From Streptococcus porci DSM 23759 (lineage in GTDB: Bacteria > Bacillota > Bacilli > Lactobacillales > Streptococcaceae), in contig NZ_AUIP01000010.1 of assembly GCF_000423765.1 (NCBI RefSeq), positions 40,268 through 104,267 on the forward strand: 64,000 bases of DNA, written 5' to 3'. The notes under the pieces were generated by a model that searched no databases, had not been told where the DNA came from, and was given only the letters and a program-made list of their open reading frames with translations. Below, one piece after another: positions 46,171 through 56,468 of this stretch. Made by a program: the position numbers and the translations under genes. The first letter of the stretch is position 1. The number at the start of each line of letters is the position of its first letter.

Positions 46171-47307
46171 ATGATTCATTTTTCAATCAATAAAACTTAT
46201 TTCCTACAAGCCTTAAATGCTACCAAACGAGCTATTTCATCTAAAAATGCTATTCCGATTTTATCTAGCTTGAAATTAGAAATTTCAAGTTCAACTATTA
46301 CTTTAACAGGTTCAAATGGACAAATTTCTATTGAAAATACAATTTCTAGTCAAGATGACAATGCAGGACTTCTGATTACACAGCCTGGAGGGATATTACT
46401 GGAGGCTAATTTCTTTATTAATATTGTGTCTAGTTTACCAGATGTAACACTTGATTTTGAAGAAATTGAGCATCATCAAGTAGTTCTGAGAAGTGGTAAG
46501 TCTGAAATTACTCTCAAAGGAAAAGATGTGGATCAATACCCTCGTTTACAAGAAGTGACAACGACAAATCCCCTTTTATTTGAGACTAAAATTCTTAAGA
46601 ATATCATTGCTCAAACTGCTTTTGCAGCAAGTACTCAAGAATCTCGTCCTATTTTGACTGGAGTGCACATGAATTTGAAAGATCATAAATTTTTCAAAGC
46701 TGTTGCAACCGATTCCCACCGTATGAGTCAACGTCAGATTGAGCTTGAAAAAGCTACTGATGATTTTGATGTGGTCATTCCAAGTCGTTCATTACGTGAA
46801 TTTTCAGCAGTTTTTGGAGATAATGTGGAACAGGTAGAAGTTTTCCTATCTCCGAGTCAAGTTCTTTTTAGAAGTGAGCATACCTCTTTCTACACCCGCC
46901 TGTTGGAGGGAAATTATCCAGATACAGATCGTCTTTTGACAAATACTTTTGAAACAGAAGTGACCTTCAACACTGTTACGCTTCGTCAATCAATGGAACG
47001 TGCTCAGCTGATTTCTAATGCTAGTCAAAGCGGTACTGTCAAACTAGAAATTGAAGATGGAAAAGTTTCTGCTCACGTCAACTCACCTGAGGTCGGTAAA
47101 GTAAACGAAGAAATTGATGTGGTTAGCTTGTCTGGAAGTGATTTGACGATTAGCTTTAACCCGACTTATCTGATTGATGCGCTTAAGGTCTTGAAAAGTG
47201 AAACTGTTGTTATTCGCTTTATTTCGCCAGTGAGACCATTCACTTTGACGCCAGGTGATGAGGGTGAAGATTTCGTTCAGTTAATTACGCCAGTTCGTAC
47301 AAATTAA
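46171..47307 (+). CDS. dnaN: DNA polymerase III sliding clamp (beta subunit)
   Basis: A 378-residue clamp of three similar domains; start IHFSINKTYFLQALNATKRAIS, conserved VATDSHRMSQRQ and C-terminal PVRPFTLTP. It tethers polymerase and many partners to DNA. AAAGGAG precedes the ATG. It is 154 bp after dnaA, across the unwinding element. Confidence 0.98.
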   Translation: MIHFSINKTYFLQALNATKRAISSKNAIPILSSLKLEISSSTITLTGSNGQISIENTISSQDDNAGLLITQPGGILLEANFFINIVSSLPDVTLDFEEIEHHQVVLRSGKSEITLKGKDVDQYPRLQEVTTTNPLLFETKILKNIIAQTAFAASTQESRPILTGVHMNLKDHKFFKAVATDSHRMSQRQIELEKATDDFDVVIPSRSLREFSAVFGDNVEQVEVFLSPSQVLFRSEHTSFYTRLLEGNYPDTDRLLTNTFETEVTFNTVTLRQSMERAQLISNASQSGTVKLEIEDGKVSAHVNSPEVGKVNEEIDVVSLSGSDLTISFNPTYLIDALKVLKSETVVIRFISPVRPFTLTPGDEGEDFVQLITPVRTN

Positions 47308-47308
47308 G

Positions 47309-47325
47309 TTTAAGATTAGTTTAAG
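47309..47325 (+). promoter_or_regulatory. CiaR direct repeat upstream of the candidate csRNA
   Basis: TTTAAG-ATTAG-TTTAAG, a perfect CiaR site, followed after 10 bp by -10 TATACT (47336-47341). This geometry (repeat, about 10 bp, -10) is that of the strongly CiaR-activated csRNA promoters. Confidence 0.8.
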
Positions 47326-47347
47326 GAAAGTCCTTTATACTACACTC

Positions 47348-47406
47348 ATCCTAAAACTTTTTCATATCTCCTAAAACATCCAGTCTTCTTTGCTGGGTGT
47401 TTTTTT
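47348..47406 (+). ncRNA. Candidate Cia-dependent small RNA (csRNA)
   Basis: Predicted to start about 7 nt after TATACT and to end at the terminator AACATCCAG/CTGGGTGTT plus T7 (47374-47406). The single-stranded part contains TTCATATCTCCTAAAAC, complementary to a ribosome site plus start codon (GGAG-N-ATG type), the hallmark of streptococcal csRNAs that repress translation. No ORF with ribosome site lies inside. At about 60 nt it is shorter than the described pneumococcal csRNAs, so ends need mapping. Confidence 0.7.
47374..47406 (+). terminator. Terminator of the candidate csRNA
   Basis: AACATCCAG pairs with CTGGGTGTT (one G-T) around TCTTCTTTG, followed by TTTTTTT. The -10 TATAAT (47409-47414) of the DUF951 gene follows at once. 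Confidence 0.82.
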
Positions 47407-47441
47407 GATATAATGGCAGAAACAAAAAGAAGGATTAGAAT

Positions 47442-47639
47442 ATGTACCAATTAGGATCTTTTGTCGAAATGAAAAAGCCTCATGCTTGTACCATTAAATC
47501 AACTGGTAAAAAAGCCAACGAATGGAAAATTGTCCGTATGGGGGCAGATATAAAAATCCAATGCACCAACTGTGAACATATTGTCATGATGAGTCGTCAT
47601 GATTTTGAACGGAAGATAAAAAAAGTTCTGCAACCGTAG
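47442..47639 (+). CDS. DUF951 family protein
   Basis: A 65-residue protein: MYQLGSFVEMKKPHACTIKSTGKKANEWKIVRMGADIKIQCTNCEHIVMM in outline, with the conserved His-Ala-Cys and CTNC that could hold a metal. Conserved between dnaN and ychF in streptococci; function unknown. GAAGGA precedes the ATG. Confidence 0.85.
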   Translation: MYQLGSFVEMKKPHACTIKSTGKKANEWKIVRMGADIKIQCTNCEHIVMMSRHDFERKIKKVLQP

Positions 47640-47673
47640 AAACCTTATTCTATTAAGCTTTTCTAGAAGTTGC

Positions 47674-47683
47674 GCAACGTTTG
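47674..47683. promoter_or_regulatory. Palindrome in the XRE regulator promoter region
   Basis: GTTGCGCAAC-type palindrome about 45 bp upstream of an extended -10 TGTTATAAT (ending 47730). It may be an operator for the regulator's own gene; position approximate within a few bases. Confidence 0.3.
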
Positions 47684-47761
47684 GTTGCCATAAAAAGTGC
47701 TAGAAACGCTCTCGTACACTCTGTTATAATGAGGCTATAAAAAAGAAAGGTGGATACAGTA

Positions 47762-48160
47762 ATGACTATATTTGCTGAACAATTAAAAAAATTTCGCCAA
47801 GAGAAAAATATCTCACAAGAAGAGTTGGCCAAACAGTTATTTATTTCACGTCAGGCTATCTCGAAATGGGAAAATGGTGATGCAACACCTGATTTGGGAA
47901 ATTTGGTCAAACTATCAGAGATTTTTAAGATTAGCCTAGATGAACTGGTCAAGGGGGAGCAATTTGTTATTGTGGAAGAAGATGATGACAATTTACATCT
48001 TCTAAAAGGACGTGAATATGTGATGAATCCTGAAACTGGAAAGTATGAGAAGAGAGATGGATTAGCCATTTTTATCGATCTTATTTCAGAATACTGGTGG
48101 CTCATCTTTTTTGTGCCGCTCTTTGTGATGTGGATAAAAATATTAATCGATTTATTTTAG
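47762..48160 (+). CDS. XRE-family regulator with C-terminal membrane helix
   Basis: A 132-residue protein: helix-turn-helix at 4-58 (FRQEKNISQEELAKQLFISR, AISKWENGDATPD) and one hydrophobic helix near the C-terminus (YWWLIFFVPLFVMWIKILI). Such membrane-tethered XRE proteins are common small regulators in streptococci; targets unknown. I use the ATG at 47762 with AAAGGTGG upstream; a GTG four codons earlier overlaps that site. Confidence 0.82.
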   Translation: MTIFAEQLKKFRQEKNISQEELAKQLFISRQAISKWENGDATPDLGNLVKLSEIFKISLDELVKGEQFVIVEEDDDNLHLLKGREYVMNPETGKYEKRDGLAIFIDLISEYWWLIFFVPLFVMWIKILIDLF

Positions 48161-48161
48161 T

Positions 48162-48190
48162 GGCTCTTGCTATTCAGCAAGCCTTTTTCT
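48162..48190 (+). terminator. Terminator after the XRE gene
   Basis: CTTGCT-ATTC-AGCAAG, extended by GGC/GCC with a bulge, followed by TTTTTCTC. The ychF -10 TATAAT (48202-48207) follows. Confidence 0.7.
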
Positions 48191-48245
48191 CATTTTTTTG
48201 GTATAATACTCATGATTGAATTGAGAATGGAGAAACAAAAAAAAC

Positions 48246-49361
48246 ATGGCTTTAACAGCAGGAATCGTAGGTTTACCTAACGTAGGTAAATCAACCTTAT
48301 TTAATGCAATTACAAAGGCAGGAGCGGAAGCAGCAAACTACCCTTTTGCGACCATTGATCCAAACGTCGGCATGGTAGAAGTGCCTGATGAGCGTTTGCA
48401 GAAGTTGACAGAACTCATCACCCCTAAAAAGACAGTCCCAACGACTTTTGAATTTACCGATATTGCCGGTATCGTAAAAGGTGCTTCTAAAGGTGAAGGA
48501 CTTGGAAATAAATTCTTGGCCAACATCCGCGAGGTTGATGCCATTGTCCACGTTGTGCGTGCTTTTGACGATGAAAATGTCATGCGTGAACAAGGCCGTG
48601 AAGATGCCTTTGTTGATCCTATCGCAGATATTGATACTATTAACCTGGAATTGATTTTGGCGGACCTGGAGAGCATTAACAAACGCTATGCGCGTGTAGA
48701 AAAAATGGCCCGTACGCAAAAAGACAAGGATTCTGTGGCAGAATTTGCAGTCCTTGAAAAAATCAAACCTGTCTTGGAAGATGGAAAATCTGCTCGTACT
48801 GTTGACTTCACGCCGGAAGAAGAAAAAATCGTCAAACAATTCTTCCTCTTGACCACCAAACCAGTCCTCTATGTTGCCAATGTCGATGAAGACAAGGTAG
48901 CAAATCCTGAGTCTATCAGCTATGTTCAGCAAATCCGTGACTTTGCAGCAACAGAAAATGCAGAAGTGGTGGTGATTTCTGCGCGTGCTGAAGAAGAAAT
49001 TTCAGAACTCGACGATGAAGATAAAGGTGAGTTTTTGGAAGCTCTTGGATTAACAGAATCTGGTGTGGACAAATTAACACGTGCAGCCTACCACTTGCTT
49101 GGACTGGGCACCTACTTTACCGCAGGAGAAAAGGAAGTTCGTGCTTGGACATTCAAACGTGGCATGAAAGCACCACAGTGTGCTGGCATTATCCACTCAG
49201 ACTTTGAAAAAGGCTTTATTCGTGCAGTAACCATGTCCTACGATGATTTAATCAAGTACGGTAGTGAGAAGGCTGTAAAGGAAGCAGGACGCCTTCGTGA
49301 AGAAGGAAAAGAATACGTTGTTCAAGATGGGGATATCATGGAATTCCGCTTTAACGTTTAA
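48246..49361 (+). CDS. ychF: Redox-regulated ATPase/GTPase YchF
   Basis: A 371-residue Obg-like P-loop protein: G1 [18 protein letters not shown]3 [26 protein letters not shown] as the unusual G4 that favours ATP, and a C-terminal TGS domain ([21 protein letters not shown]). Associated with ribosomes and stress responses. Monocistronic by its terminators. Confidence 0.97.
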   Translation: MALTAGIVGLPNVGKSTLFNAITKAGAEAANYPFATIDPNVGMVEVPDERLQKLTELITPKKTVPTTFEFTDIAGIVKGASKGEGLGNKFLANIREVDAIVHVVRAFDDENVMREQGREDAFVDPIADIDTINLELILADLESINKRYARVEKMARTQKDKDSVAEFAVLEKIKPVLEDGKSARTVDFTPEEEKIVKQFFLLTTKPVLYVANVDEDKVANPESISYVQQIRDFAATENAEVVVISARAEEEISELDDEDKGEFLEALGLTESGVDKLTRAAYHLLGLGTYFTAGEKEVRAWTFKRGMKAPQCAGIIHSDFEKGFIRAVTMSYDDLIKYGSEKAVKEAGRLREEGKEYVVQDGDIMEFRFNV

Positions 49362-49391
49362 TGAACAAAATAAAAATATAAAAAATACCTA

Positions 49392-49419
49392 GGTTGGAAA
49401 GTTTTTCCAACCCTTTTGC
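49392..49419 (+). terminator. Terminator after ychF
   Basis: GGTTGGAAA and TTTCCAACC, 9 bp with a 3-base loop, followed by CTTTTGCTGTTTT. Confidence 0.72.
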
Positions 49420-49563
49420 TGTTTTATAAAAATGAGAAAGGAATTGAACAAGGAGCTAGTTCCTAAGAAAAAAGATACAGTTATCTAGACTTCAATGTCT
49501 TTGTTGACTGTCCTACTTTTCTATGGAAGATTCGCAAGCGAAAGGCTCCTTTGTATCTTAATT

Positions 49564-50133
49564 ATGGTAAAACTTATTGTTGGTTTGGGAAACCCAGGTT
49601 CAAAATATCATGAAACCAAACACAATGTTGGTTTTATGGCTCTAGATTTGCTGGCCAAGGAGTTGGGCGTCAGCTTTTCTGAAAATAAAACCTTCAAAGC
49701 AGAGGTAACTTCTAGCTTTATCGATGGTGAAAAGGTTTATCTTGTTAAACCGACTACTTTTATGAACCTGTCAGGCTTTGCGGTCCGTGCCCTCTTGGCT
49801 TATTATAATATCCCTATTGAGGATTTTATCGTCATATACGATGATCTTGATATGGAAGTGGGTAAGATTCGTTTTCGTCAAAAAGGCTCCGCTGGTGGGC
49901 ATAATGGGATTAAGTCAATTATTGCTGAGATTGGTACTCAGGAATTTGACCGCATCAAGATTGGTATCGGTCGTCCCAGGGCTGGTATGACTGTGGTTAA
50001 CCATGTTCTTGGTAAATTTGAAACTGATGATTACATCACTATCCAAAATACCCTAGATAAAGTTGTGGAGTCGCTCCGCTATTATCTAAAAACGGACGAC
50101 TTTGAGGGAACCATGAGGCGCTACAATGGCTAA
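49564..50133 (+). CDS. pth: Peptidyl-tRNA hydrolase
   Basis: A 189-residue enzyme that frees tRNA from dropped-off peptidyl-t[28 protein letters not shown] includes the catalytic His; [26 protein letters not shown] and [11 protein letters not shown] are all standard. The start at 49564 fits the family; no strong ribosome site precedes it and the 145-bp leader has several small hairpins (for example AGATA-CAGT-TATCT). Overlaps mfd by 8 bp. Confidence 0.96.
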   Translation: MVKLIVGLGNPGSKYHETKHNVGFMALDLLAKELGVSFSENKTFKAEVTSSFIDGEKVYLVKPTTFMNLSGFAVRALLAYYNIPIEDFIVIYDDLDMEVGKIRFRQKGSAGGHNGIKSIIAEIGTQEFDRIKIGIGRPRAGMTVVNHVLGKFETDDYITIQNTLDKVVESLRYYLKTDDFEGTMRRYNG

Positions 50134-53100
50134 TCTTTTAGAACTTTTTGGACAACATAAAAACTTACGTGAATGGCAGGATAAGGGAAATTTGCTAGGG
50201 CGTCAGTTGGTTATGGGCTTTTCTGGTGCTACGAAGACTTTAGCAATCGCCTCTTATTTCAATCAAAATGGGGGTAAGCTAGTCATCGTTACCTCAACGC
50301 AAAATGAGGCAGAAAGTCTAGCTAGTGACCTTTCTAGTCTGGTGGGAGAGGACAAGATTTTTCACTTTTTTGCAGATGACATGGCAGCGGCAGAATTTAT
50401 CGTAGCCTCTAAGGATAAGGCTATTGCTCGTGTTGAAGCCTTAAACTTTTTACTTGATGAGTTTGCTGAGGGTGTCCTTTTGGTTAGTCTGGTTGGTACT
50501 CGTATCCTTTTGCCAAATCCTATGGACTATAGAGCTCAGCTTTTTACCTTGGAAATTGGAGAAGACTATGATTTGGATAGTCTTTGCCACCAGCTGGTTA
50601 ATATGGGTTACAGCAAGGTTAGTCAGGTTATGAGCCCTGGTGAGTTCAGTCGCCGTGGAGATATTCTAGATATCTACGATAGTAGAAGTGACCAGTCCTT
50701 CCGTTTGGAATTCTTCGGTGATGAGATAGATGGTATTCGAATTTTTGATACTGAAAGCCAAAAGTCTCTGGAGACTTTAGAGAGTGTGCATCTAAGCCCT
50801 GCAGATGATATTATTTTGACGCGGGATGACTTTGAAAGGGGAATTTTTCGTTTGGAAAAAGCCCTGCAGAAAGCTGATAATGATAGTCGACTTCATGCCT
50901 ATTTGTCGGAAATTTTATCCGTTACTGAGGATGGACATAAACATAAGGATTTACGGAAATTTTTATCTTATTTCTATGAAAAAGACTATAGTCTTCTAGA
51001 TTATATACCAAAAGGCACACCTATTTTCTTTGATGATTTTCAGAAGTTGGTGGATAAAAATGCTCGTTTTGATTTGGAAGTTGCCACCTATTTAACTGAT
51101 CATTTGCAACAAGAAAAAGCCGTTTCTGACCTTAGCTACTTTTCTAACAGCTACCAAGCCTTACGTGCTTATCAGCCAGCCACTTTCTTCTCAAATTTTC
51201 ACAAGGGTTTGGGAAATATCAAGTTTAATCTGATTCACAATTTTACCCAGTACCCCATGCAGGAATTTTTCAATCAATTTCCTATGTTGGTGGATGAGGT
51301 GAACCGCTATCAGAAAAATCAAGCAACGGTTTTAATCCAAGTAGATTCCTATGCTGGTCTTGAAAAATTGCAGGAAACCCTGCGTGAATATGATTTAGAT
51401 CTTCCGATAGTAGCTGAAAATGATATTCAAGTCGGTCAAGTTCAGTTGGTTCAGGGGCACTTGTCTAATGGTTTTTATTTTGCAGATCAAAAGCTGGTTC
51501 TGATTACGGAAAAAGAAATTTTCCATAAGAAAGTGAAGCGACGTATTCGTCGTCAACATGTCAATAATGCCGAGCGCTTGAAGGATTATAGCGAACTGGA
51601 AAAAGGTGACTACGTGGTTCACCAGGTACACGGTATCGGGAAATTTTTAGGCATTGAAACCATTGAAATTTCAGGTGTTCATCGTGATTATCTGACGATT
51701 CAGTATCAGGATGCTTCTAGCATTTCCCTGCCAGTTGAGCAGATTGAGAGCTTGTCTAAGTATGTATCAGCTGATGGGAAAGAGCCAAAAATTAACAAAC
51801 TCAACGACGGTCGTTTCCAAAAGACCAAATCTAAGGTGACCAAGCAGGTTGAGGATATTGCGGATGATTTGCTCAAGCTTTATGCTGAGCGTAGCCAGCT
51901 CAAGGGCTTTGCCTTTTCACCAGATGATGACAGTCAGAGAGATTTTGACGATGATTTTCCTTATGCTGAAACTGAGGATCAGCTACGTTCAGTTGCTGAA
52001 ATCAAAAAGGATATGGAATCTGATAGTCCTATGGATCGTCTCTTGGTTGGTGATGTGGGATTTGGTAAGACAGAAGTAGCTATGCGGGCAGCCTTCAAGG
52101 CTGTTAATGATAATAAGCAAGTAGCTGTGCTGGTACCGACCACTGTCCTTGCTCAGCAGCACTACAATAATTTCAAGGAACGATTTGATAACTACGCAGT
52201 CAATGTAGGCGTACTCAGCCGTTTTCAGAGCAAAAAGGAGCAGACCGAAACTCTGGAAAAATTGTCCAAGGGGCAAATTGACATTATTATCGGAACTCAT
52301 CGGCTTTTGTCGAAGGACGTCACATTTTCAGATTTAGGTCTGATTGTTATTGATGAGGAGCAACGCTTTGGAGTCAAGCACAAAGAGACTCTCAAGGAAC
52401 TCAAAACAAAGGTTGATGTTTTGACCTTGACAGCAACTCCAATCCCACGTACTCTTCACATGTCCATGCTTGGTATTCGTGATTTATCAGTCATAGAGAC
52501 ACCTCCAACTAATCGCTATCCGGTCCAGACCTATGTTATGGAGACTAATCCTGGTTTGATTCGTGAAGCTATTCTGCGAGAAATGGATCGTGGGGGACAG
52601 ATTTTCTACGTCTACAACAAGGTCGAGACTATTGAGCAAAAAGTTTCTGAACTTCAAGAACTTGTACCAGAAGCCTCTATTGGTTTTGTTCATGGTCAGA
52701 TGAATGAAGTCCTTTTAGAAAATACCTTGCTGGATTTCATTGATGGTGTTTATGATGTCTTGGTTGCAACCACAATCATTGAGACTGGCGTTGATATTTC
52801 AAATGTCAACACACTTTTTATCGAAAATGCTGACCACATGGGGCTTTCCACACTCTATCAACTTCGAGGGCGCGTGGGGCGGAGCAATCGTATCGCCTAT
52901 GCCTATCTCATGTACCGACCTGATAAGATTTTGTCGGAGGTTTCGGAAAAAAGGCTGGACGCGATTAAGGGATTTACAGAGCTGGGATCTGGCTTCAAGA
53001 TAGCTATGCGAGATTTATCAATCCGCGGAGCTGGCAATATCTTAGGGGCTTCACAGAGTGGCTTTATTGATTCAGTTGGATTTGAGATGTACTCCCAGCT

Positions 53101-53629
53101 TCTAGAGGAAGCGATTGCTAAAAAGCAGGGTAAATCACAAGCTCGTCGTAAGGGCAATGCTGAAATTAACCTACAAATTGATGCTTATTTACCTAGCGAC
53201 TACATCACAGACGAGCGTCAAAAAATTGAGATTTACAAACGAATTCGTGAAATTGAAACGCAAGAAGATTACCAAAATCTTCAAGATGATATCATGGATC
53301 GCTTTGGTGAGTACCCAGATCAGGTGGCTTATCTGCTTGAAATCGGTTTAATTAAGGCCTACATGGCTGCCGTTTTTGCCGAGTTTGTTGAGAAAAAAGG
53401 TCACAACTTAACTGTTCGTTTTGAAAAAGCTGCACAGGCTATGTTCTTAACTCAGGATTTCTTTGAGGCCTTGTCTAAGACAAATCTTAAAGCTCGCATC
53501 AGTGAACACAAAGGAAAAATCGAGGTGATTTTTGATATCAAAAATAAAAAAGATTATGAAATCTTAGAAGAACTGATGACTTTCGGCTCTGCCTTTGTCC
53601 AAATCAAAGAGAGAAAAAGGAAAGATTGA
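50126..53629 (+). CDS. mfd: Transcription-repair coupling factor
   Basis: A 1167-residue translocase. UvrB-like N-terminal region, RNA-polymerase interaction domain ([20 protein letters not shown]), then a RecG-like motor: Walker [24 protein letters not shown] box [17 protein letters not shown], and QLRGRVGRS. It removes stalled polymerase and recruits UvrA. Start overlaps pth, so the two are coupled. Confidence 0.98.
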   Translation: MANLLELFGQHKNLREWQDKGNLLGRQLVMGFSGATKTLAIASYFNQNGGKLVIVTSTQNEAESLASDLSSLVGEDKIFHFFADDMAAAEFIVASKDKAIARVEALNFLLDEFAEGVLLVSLVGTRILLPNPMDYRAQLFTLEIGEDYDLDSLCHQLVNMGYSKVSQVMSPGEFSRRGDILDIYDSRSDQSFRLEFFGDEIDGIRIFDTESQKSLETLESVHLSPADDIILTRDDFERGIFRLEKALQKADNDSRLHAYLSEILSVTEDGHKHKDLRKFLSYFYEKDYSLLDYIPKGTPIFFDDFQKLVDKNARFDLEVATYLTDHLQQEKAVSDLSYFSNSYQALRAYQPATFFSNFHKGLGNIKFNLIHNFTQYPMQEFFNQFPMLVDEVNRYQKNQATVLIQVDSYAGLEKLQETLREYDLDLPIVAENDIQVGQVQLVQGHLSNGFYFADQKLVLITEKEIFHKKVKRRIRRQHVNNAERLKDYSELEKGDYVVHQVHGIGKFLGIETIEISGVHRDYLTIQYQDASSISLPVEQIESLSKYVSADGKEPKINKLNDGRFQKTKSKVTKQVEDIADDLLKLYAERSQLKGFAFSPDDDSQRDFDDDFPYAETEDQLRSVAEIKKDMESDSPMDRLLVGDVGFGKTEVAMRAAFKAVNDNKQVAVLVPTTVLAQQHYNNFKERFDNYAVNVGVLSRFQSKKEQTETLEKLSKGQIDIIIGTHRLLSKDVTFSDLGLIVIDEEQRFGVKHKETLKELKTKVDVLTLTATPIPRTLHMSMLGIRDLSVIETPPTNRYPVQTYVMETNPGLIREAILREMDRGGQIFYVYNKVETIEQKVSELQELVPEASIGFVHGQMNEVLLENTLLDFIDGVYDVLVATTIIETGVDISNVNTLFIENADHMGLSTLYQLRGRVGRSNRIAYAYLMYRPDKILSEVSEKRLDAIKGFTELGSGFKIAMRDLSIRGAGNILGASQSGFIDSVGFEMYSQLLEEAIAKKQGKSQARRKGNAEINLQIDAYLPSDYITDERQKIEIYKRIREIETQEDYQNLQDDIMDRFGEYPDQVAYLLEIGLIKAYMAAVFAEFVEKKGHNLTVRFEKAAQAMFLTQDFFEALSKTNLKARISEHKGKIEVIFDIKNKKDYEILEELMTFGSAFVQIKERKRKD

Positions 53630-53767
53630 CAAGACTGTAAACCTCTTTAAACATAGCGTTATATCAAGTTGTCAAAGCCTTTTGTCATAGAAAAAGTTGG
53701 TCTGACAAAACCTTTGTATGGTAAACTTGAGAAAAATGATTAGACTGAAATTATCAAGGAGATCGAA

Positions 53768-54325
53768 ATGGAGTTACACAATCGTTTAGTAGATTTACGA
53801 AAAAGTCAAAACCTTTCACAGGAGGAGTTAGCGGAGAAACTTTACGTTTCACGTCAAACAATCTCTAACTGGGAACGTGGTAAAACTTATCCAGACATCA
53901 ACTCACTTTTGTTAATAGCAACATTTTTCGACGTTTCCTTGGATAATCTAATCAAAGGAGATGTGGATATTATGAAACATCAAGTTGACCAATCGCAGTT
54001 GAAGAAATGGATCATTATCGGAGGTCTTTCATTCTTTATTTTTTCGATAGCTGTACCGACTCGTTATTTATTTCCTGCTGGAGTAGTGATTCCTATTTTA
54101 TGGATATTGGCTCTACCAATGATTTATTCAGCTTTTCAGGCGTTCTACATCCTGAAAAATCGAGAGTTGAAAACTTATGCTGATATTCTCAATTTTTTAA
54201 ATCCGGCGAAAAAAGTAAAAACAAGTTTTTTAAGTGAATTTTGGTTTACTGTTAGTCTGATAATGGCTATTTTCATCATTTTCTTTGCTGGGACGGTGGT
54301 TTCAGCACTCATATTCTGGCATTAA
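53768..54325 (+). CDS. XRE-family regulator with membrane domain
   Basis: A 185-residue protein: helix-turn-helix at 5-60 (LRKSQNLSQEELAEKLYVSR, SNWERGKTYPD) and three to four hydrophobic helices (77-95, 98-122, 152-180). Membrane-bound XRE regulators of this type often control small transporters or bacteriocin immunity. Targets unknown. It lies in a short island between mfd and the convergent amtB-glnB genes. Confidence 0.82.
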   Translation: MELHNRLVDLRKSQNLSQEELAEKLYVSRQTISNWERGKTYPDINSLLLIATFFDVSLDNLIKGDVDIMKHQVDQSQLKKWIIIGGLSFFIFSIAVPTRYLFPAGVVIPILWILALPMIYSAFQAFYILKNRELKTYADILNFLNPAKKVKTSFLSEFWFTVSLIMAIFIIFFAGTVVSALIFWH

Positions 54326-54333
54326 TGACTCAC

Positions 54334-54369
54334 TAAAAAACTTCCAAGACATTTCTTGGAAGTTTTTTC
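54334..54369. terminator. Bidirectional terminator between the XRE gene and glnB
   Basis: AAAAAACTTCCAAGA pairs with TCTTGGAAGTTTTTT around CATT, 15 bp, symmetric for both directions. Confidence 0.88.
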
Positions 54370-54371
54370 AC

Positions 54372-54710
54372 TTATATAGCATCGCTGCCCCGTTCACCTG
54401 TGCGGATGCGAACAACATCTTCTATTGGTAAAATAAAAATTTTACCATCGTCCACATCACCTGTCCGTACAGCATGAGTAATGGCTTCAAGTACTGTTTC
54501 TAACTGACTATCGGTTACCACTAATTCAATTTTAACTTTAGCTAAAAGGGTCGGAATAATACGTTGACCACGAACAATTTCTTCAAACCCACGTTGATTA
54601 CCAAAACCTAGCACCTGACTAACAGTCATGCCTTTGATACCAATCATCACCAAACTGTCCTTTACGTCTTCCAATTTATCCGAACGGATAATAGCTTCTA
54701 TTTTTTTTAT
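54372..54710 (-). CDS. glnB: P-II nitrogen regulatory protein with an ATA start codon
   Basis: Read from the ATA at 54710 the product is 112 residues, exactly the usual P-II length, opening [24 protein letters not shown] lies six bases before the ATA, where an ATG is expected. The first in-frame ATG is 12 codons later and would delete beta-strand 1. The C-terminal signature [26 protein letters not shown] is intact. The T-loop reads [12 protein letters not shown], with Val in place of the uridylylated Tyr51. P-II senses 2-oxoglutarate/ATP and gates AmtB. Translation from ATA should be very weak, so the gene may be silenced. Confidence 0.85.
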   Translation of the reverse strand: MKKIEAIIRSDKLEDVKDSLVMIGIKGMTVSQVLGFGNQRGFEEIVRGQRIIPTLLAKVKIELVVTDSQLETVLEAITHAVRTGDVDDGKIFILPIEDVVRIRTGERGSDAI

Positions 54711-54720
54711 GTCAATCCTC

Positions 54721-55955
54721 CTATGAATCTAATCCCATAAAGGTTGGATAGGCAGTTTCATTATGCTCACTATCATCCATACCGATTGCTTCTTCTCGGT
54801 CACTAACCCGTAGTGGCATAAAGATGGCAATAGTTTTAATAATGACAAAACTAACCAAGGCAGACCAAATGATAGTAAAAATAATAGCTGCGATTGTTAC
54901 AAGAAAAAGTTTTCCATTTCCATATATAAATCCAATATAGTCAGGATTGAGAGCTAGTTGAGGTGTCGTAAAAACTCCTGTAACTAGACCACCGAAAATT
55001 CCTCCAACCCCATGACAACCAAAAGCATCTAGAGCATCATCCCAACCTAATTTGGATTTAACAAGCCAAATAGCGGCATAGCAGACAGGGCTGACGGCAA
55101 GACCAATGATCAACGAAGCCCAAATGGGAACGAATCCAGCTACTGGTGTAATAGCAATCAACCCAGCTACTAATCCTGTTGATCCACCAACTAGACTAGG
55201 CTTTCCTGTAATTATGATTTCAATAGTCAACCAAGAAAACATAGCTGCGGCAGCAGAAATATGTGTTGTCATGAGAGCATGTGCAACAAGTCCATTAGCT
55301 GCTAAAGCAGAGCCAGCATTGAATCCAAACCATCCAAACCAAAGCAACCCAGCTCCAAAAAGAACAAAAGGAACGTTGTGAGGGCGGTGTTCTAAACTGT
55401 GAAAGTCACGGCGTTTACCAACTACAAGTGCCAGAACCAACCCAGAAACTCCAGAAGTGATGTGAACAACATTACCACCAGCAAAATCAATAGTCCCCAT
55501 TGAGCTAGTAATTCGTCATCCCAAACCATATGAGCAAAAGGATAATAAACCATCAACAACCATGCTGTAATAAAAATGATTAGTGGTTTGAATCGCATAC
55601 GACCCACTGCAGACCCCGTCAAAATCCCAACAGCAATAATAGAAAACATCATTTGAAAGGCTGAAAATAGTAAATCCGGAATTATTAAATGTCGACTAGA
55701 AGTCAGACTGGAGACATTTTGCAAGAAAACATGTGAAAAGTTTCTAAATAAATTCCCGTTTCCTCCAAATGAAAGAGAATATCCTATAACAATCCATAAG
55801 AGAGAAGCAATTGCCATAGGAATGATGGACATCATCATGGTATTAATGACATTTTTTCTTCGACCCAACCCTCCATAAAAGAAAGCTAGTGCTGGAGTCA
55901 TGAGACAAACCATAGCAGTACAAATGACTATAAATGCAATAGAACCTGTATCCAT
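54721..55955 (-). pseudogene. amtB: Ammonium transporter gene with a frameshift
   Basis: Two overlapping minus-strand frames form one Amt protein of about 411 residues. The first (55955 to about 55500) reads from MDTGSIAFIVICTAMVC to FAHMVWDDELLAQ; the second continues MGTIDFAGGNVVHITSGVSG to the C-terminus. Restoring one A in GCTCAATGGGG at 55500/55501 joins them. Conserved parts include the pore GWFGFNAGSALAANG and FGCHGVGGIFGG. AAGGGG precedes the ATG and GlnR boxes lie upstream. It may be a true loss, a rare frameshift or a sequence error. Confidence 0.85.
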
Positions 55956-55974
55956 AAAATAACCCCTTAAAATA

Positions 55975-55991
55975 TATTACATAACATAACA
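55975..55991. promoter_or_regulatory. Degenerate third GlnR-like site
   Basis: Minus strand TGTTA-N7-TAATA, one mismatch from TGTNA-N7-TNACA, close to the amtB start. Could be part of a GlnR array or chance in AT-rich DNA. Confidence 0.35.
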
Positions 55992-56028
55992 CAAAAAAAG
56001 AAAATAAAGCAATATTTTAAATAAAAAA

Positions 56029-56045
56029 TGTTATAAAATATAACA
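56029..56045. promoter_or_regulatory. GlnR box 1 upstream of amtB
   Basis: TGTTATAAAATATAACA fits the GlnR consensus TGTNA-N7-TNACA exactly. About 80 bp upstream of amtB. Confidence 0.8.
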
Positions 56046-56069
56046 CAAAATAAATAATTCAGATTAATG

Positions 56070-56086
56070 TGTTATTTTATATAACA
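56070..56086. promoter_or_regulatory. GlnR box 2 upstream of amtB
   Basis: TGTTATTTTATATAACA fits the GlnR consensus exactly. Centres of boxes 1 and 2 are 41 bp apart, about four helical turns, allowing cooperative binding. Confidence 0.8.
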
Positions 56087-56192
56087 TACGAATCCACGTA
56101 CACATATTACAATCTTCTAACAAAAATATTTTTTCCTGATATTTTGAAAAAAAGTGATAAAATAAAAACGATAGACTAAAAAGAGGTCACAT

Positions 56193-56468
56193 ATGAGATT
56201 AGATAAATATTTAAAAGTATCACGCATTATCAAACGCCGAACAGTTGCCAAGGAAGTGGCTGATAAGGGGCGCATCAAAGTTAATGGTATTTTAGCGAAA
56301 TCCTCCACCAATCTTAAATCAGGGGACGAAGTTGAAGTACGCTTTGGGAATAAGCTCTTGACTGTGCGCGTGTTGGAAATGAAAGACTCCACCAAAAAAG
56401 AAGATGCAGATAAAATGTATGAAATCATCAGCGAGACAAGGATAGCAAATCATGAGCAAGAAGCCTAG
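56193..56468 (+). CDS. rqcP: RqcP-like S4-domain RNA-binding protein
   Basis: A 91-residue S4-domain protein: [21 protein letters not shown] and [23 protein letters not shown]. It matches the Hsp15-like RqcP (YabO) found before divIC in Firmicutes, which acts with RqcH in ribosome-associated quality control. AAGAGG precedes the ATG; overlaps divIC by 17 bp. Confidence 0.9.
   Translation: MRLDKYLKVSRIIKRRTVAKEVADKGRIKVNGILAKSSTNLKSGDEVEVRFGNKLLTVRVLEMKDSTKKEDADKMYEIISETRIANHEQEA

Noticed and set aside
48297..48932. Long 211-codon open frame opposite ychF
   Set aside because: Antisense shadow of ychF; low-complexity Phe/Ile-rich translation.
49495..49563. Longer start for pth
   Set aside because: The extra 23 residues precede the invariant N-terminus of peptidyl-tRNA hydrolase and have no ribosome site.
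53845..53858. parS-like GTTTCACGTCAAAC in the second XRE gene
   Set aside because: One core base breaks the palindrome, and the sequence is explained by codons for the conserved YVSRQT of the helix-turn-helix.
54721..55500. Two separate genes for ammonium transporter halves
   Set aside because: The second half has no own ribosome site and starts in mid-domain; a single missing base joins the two frames.
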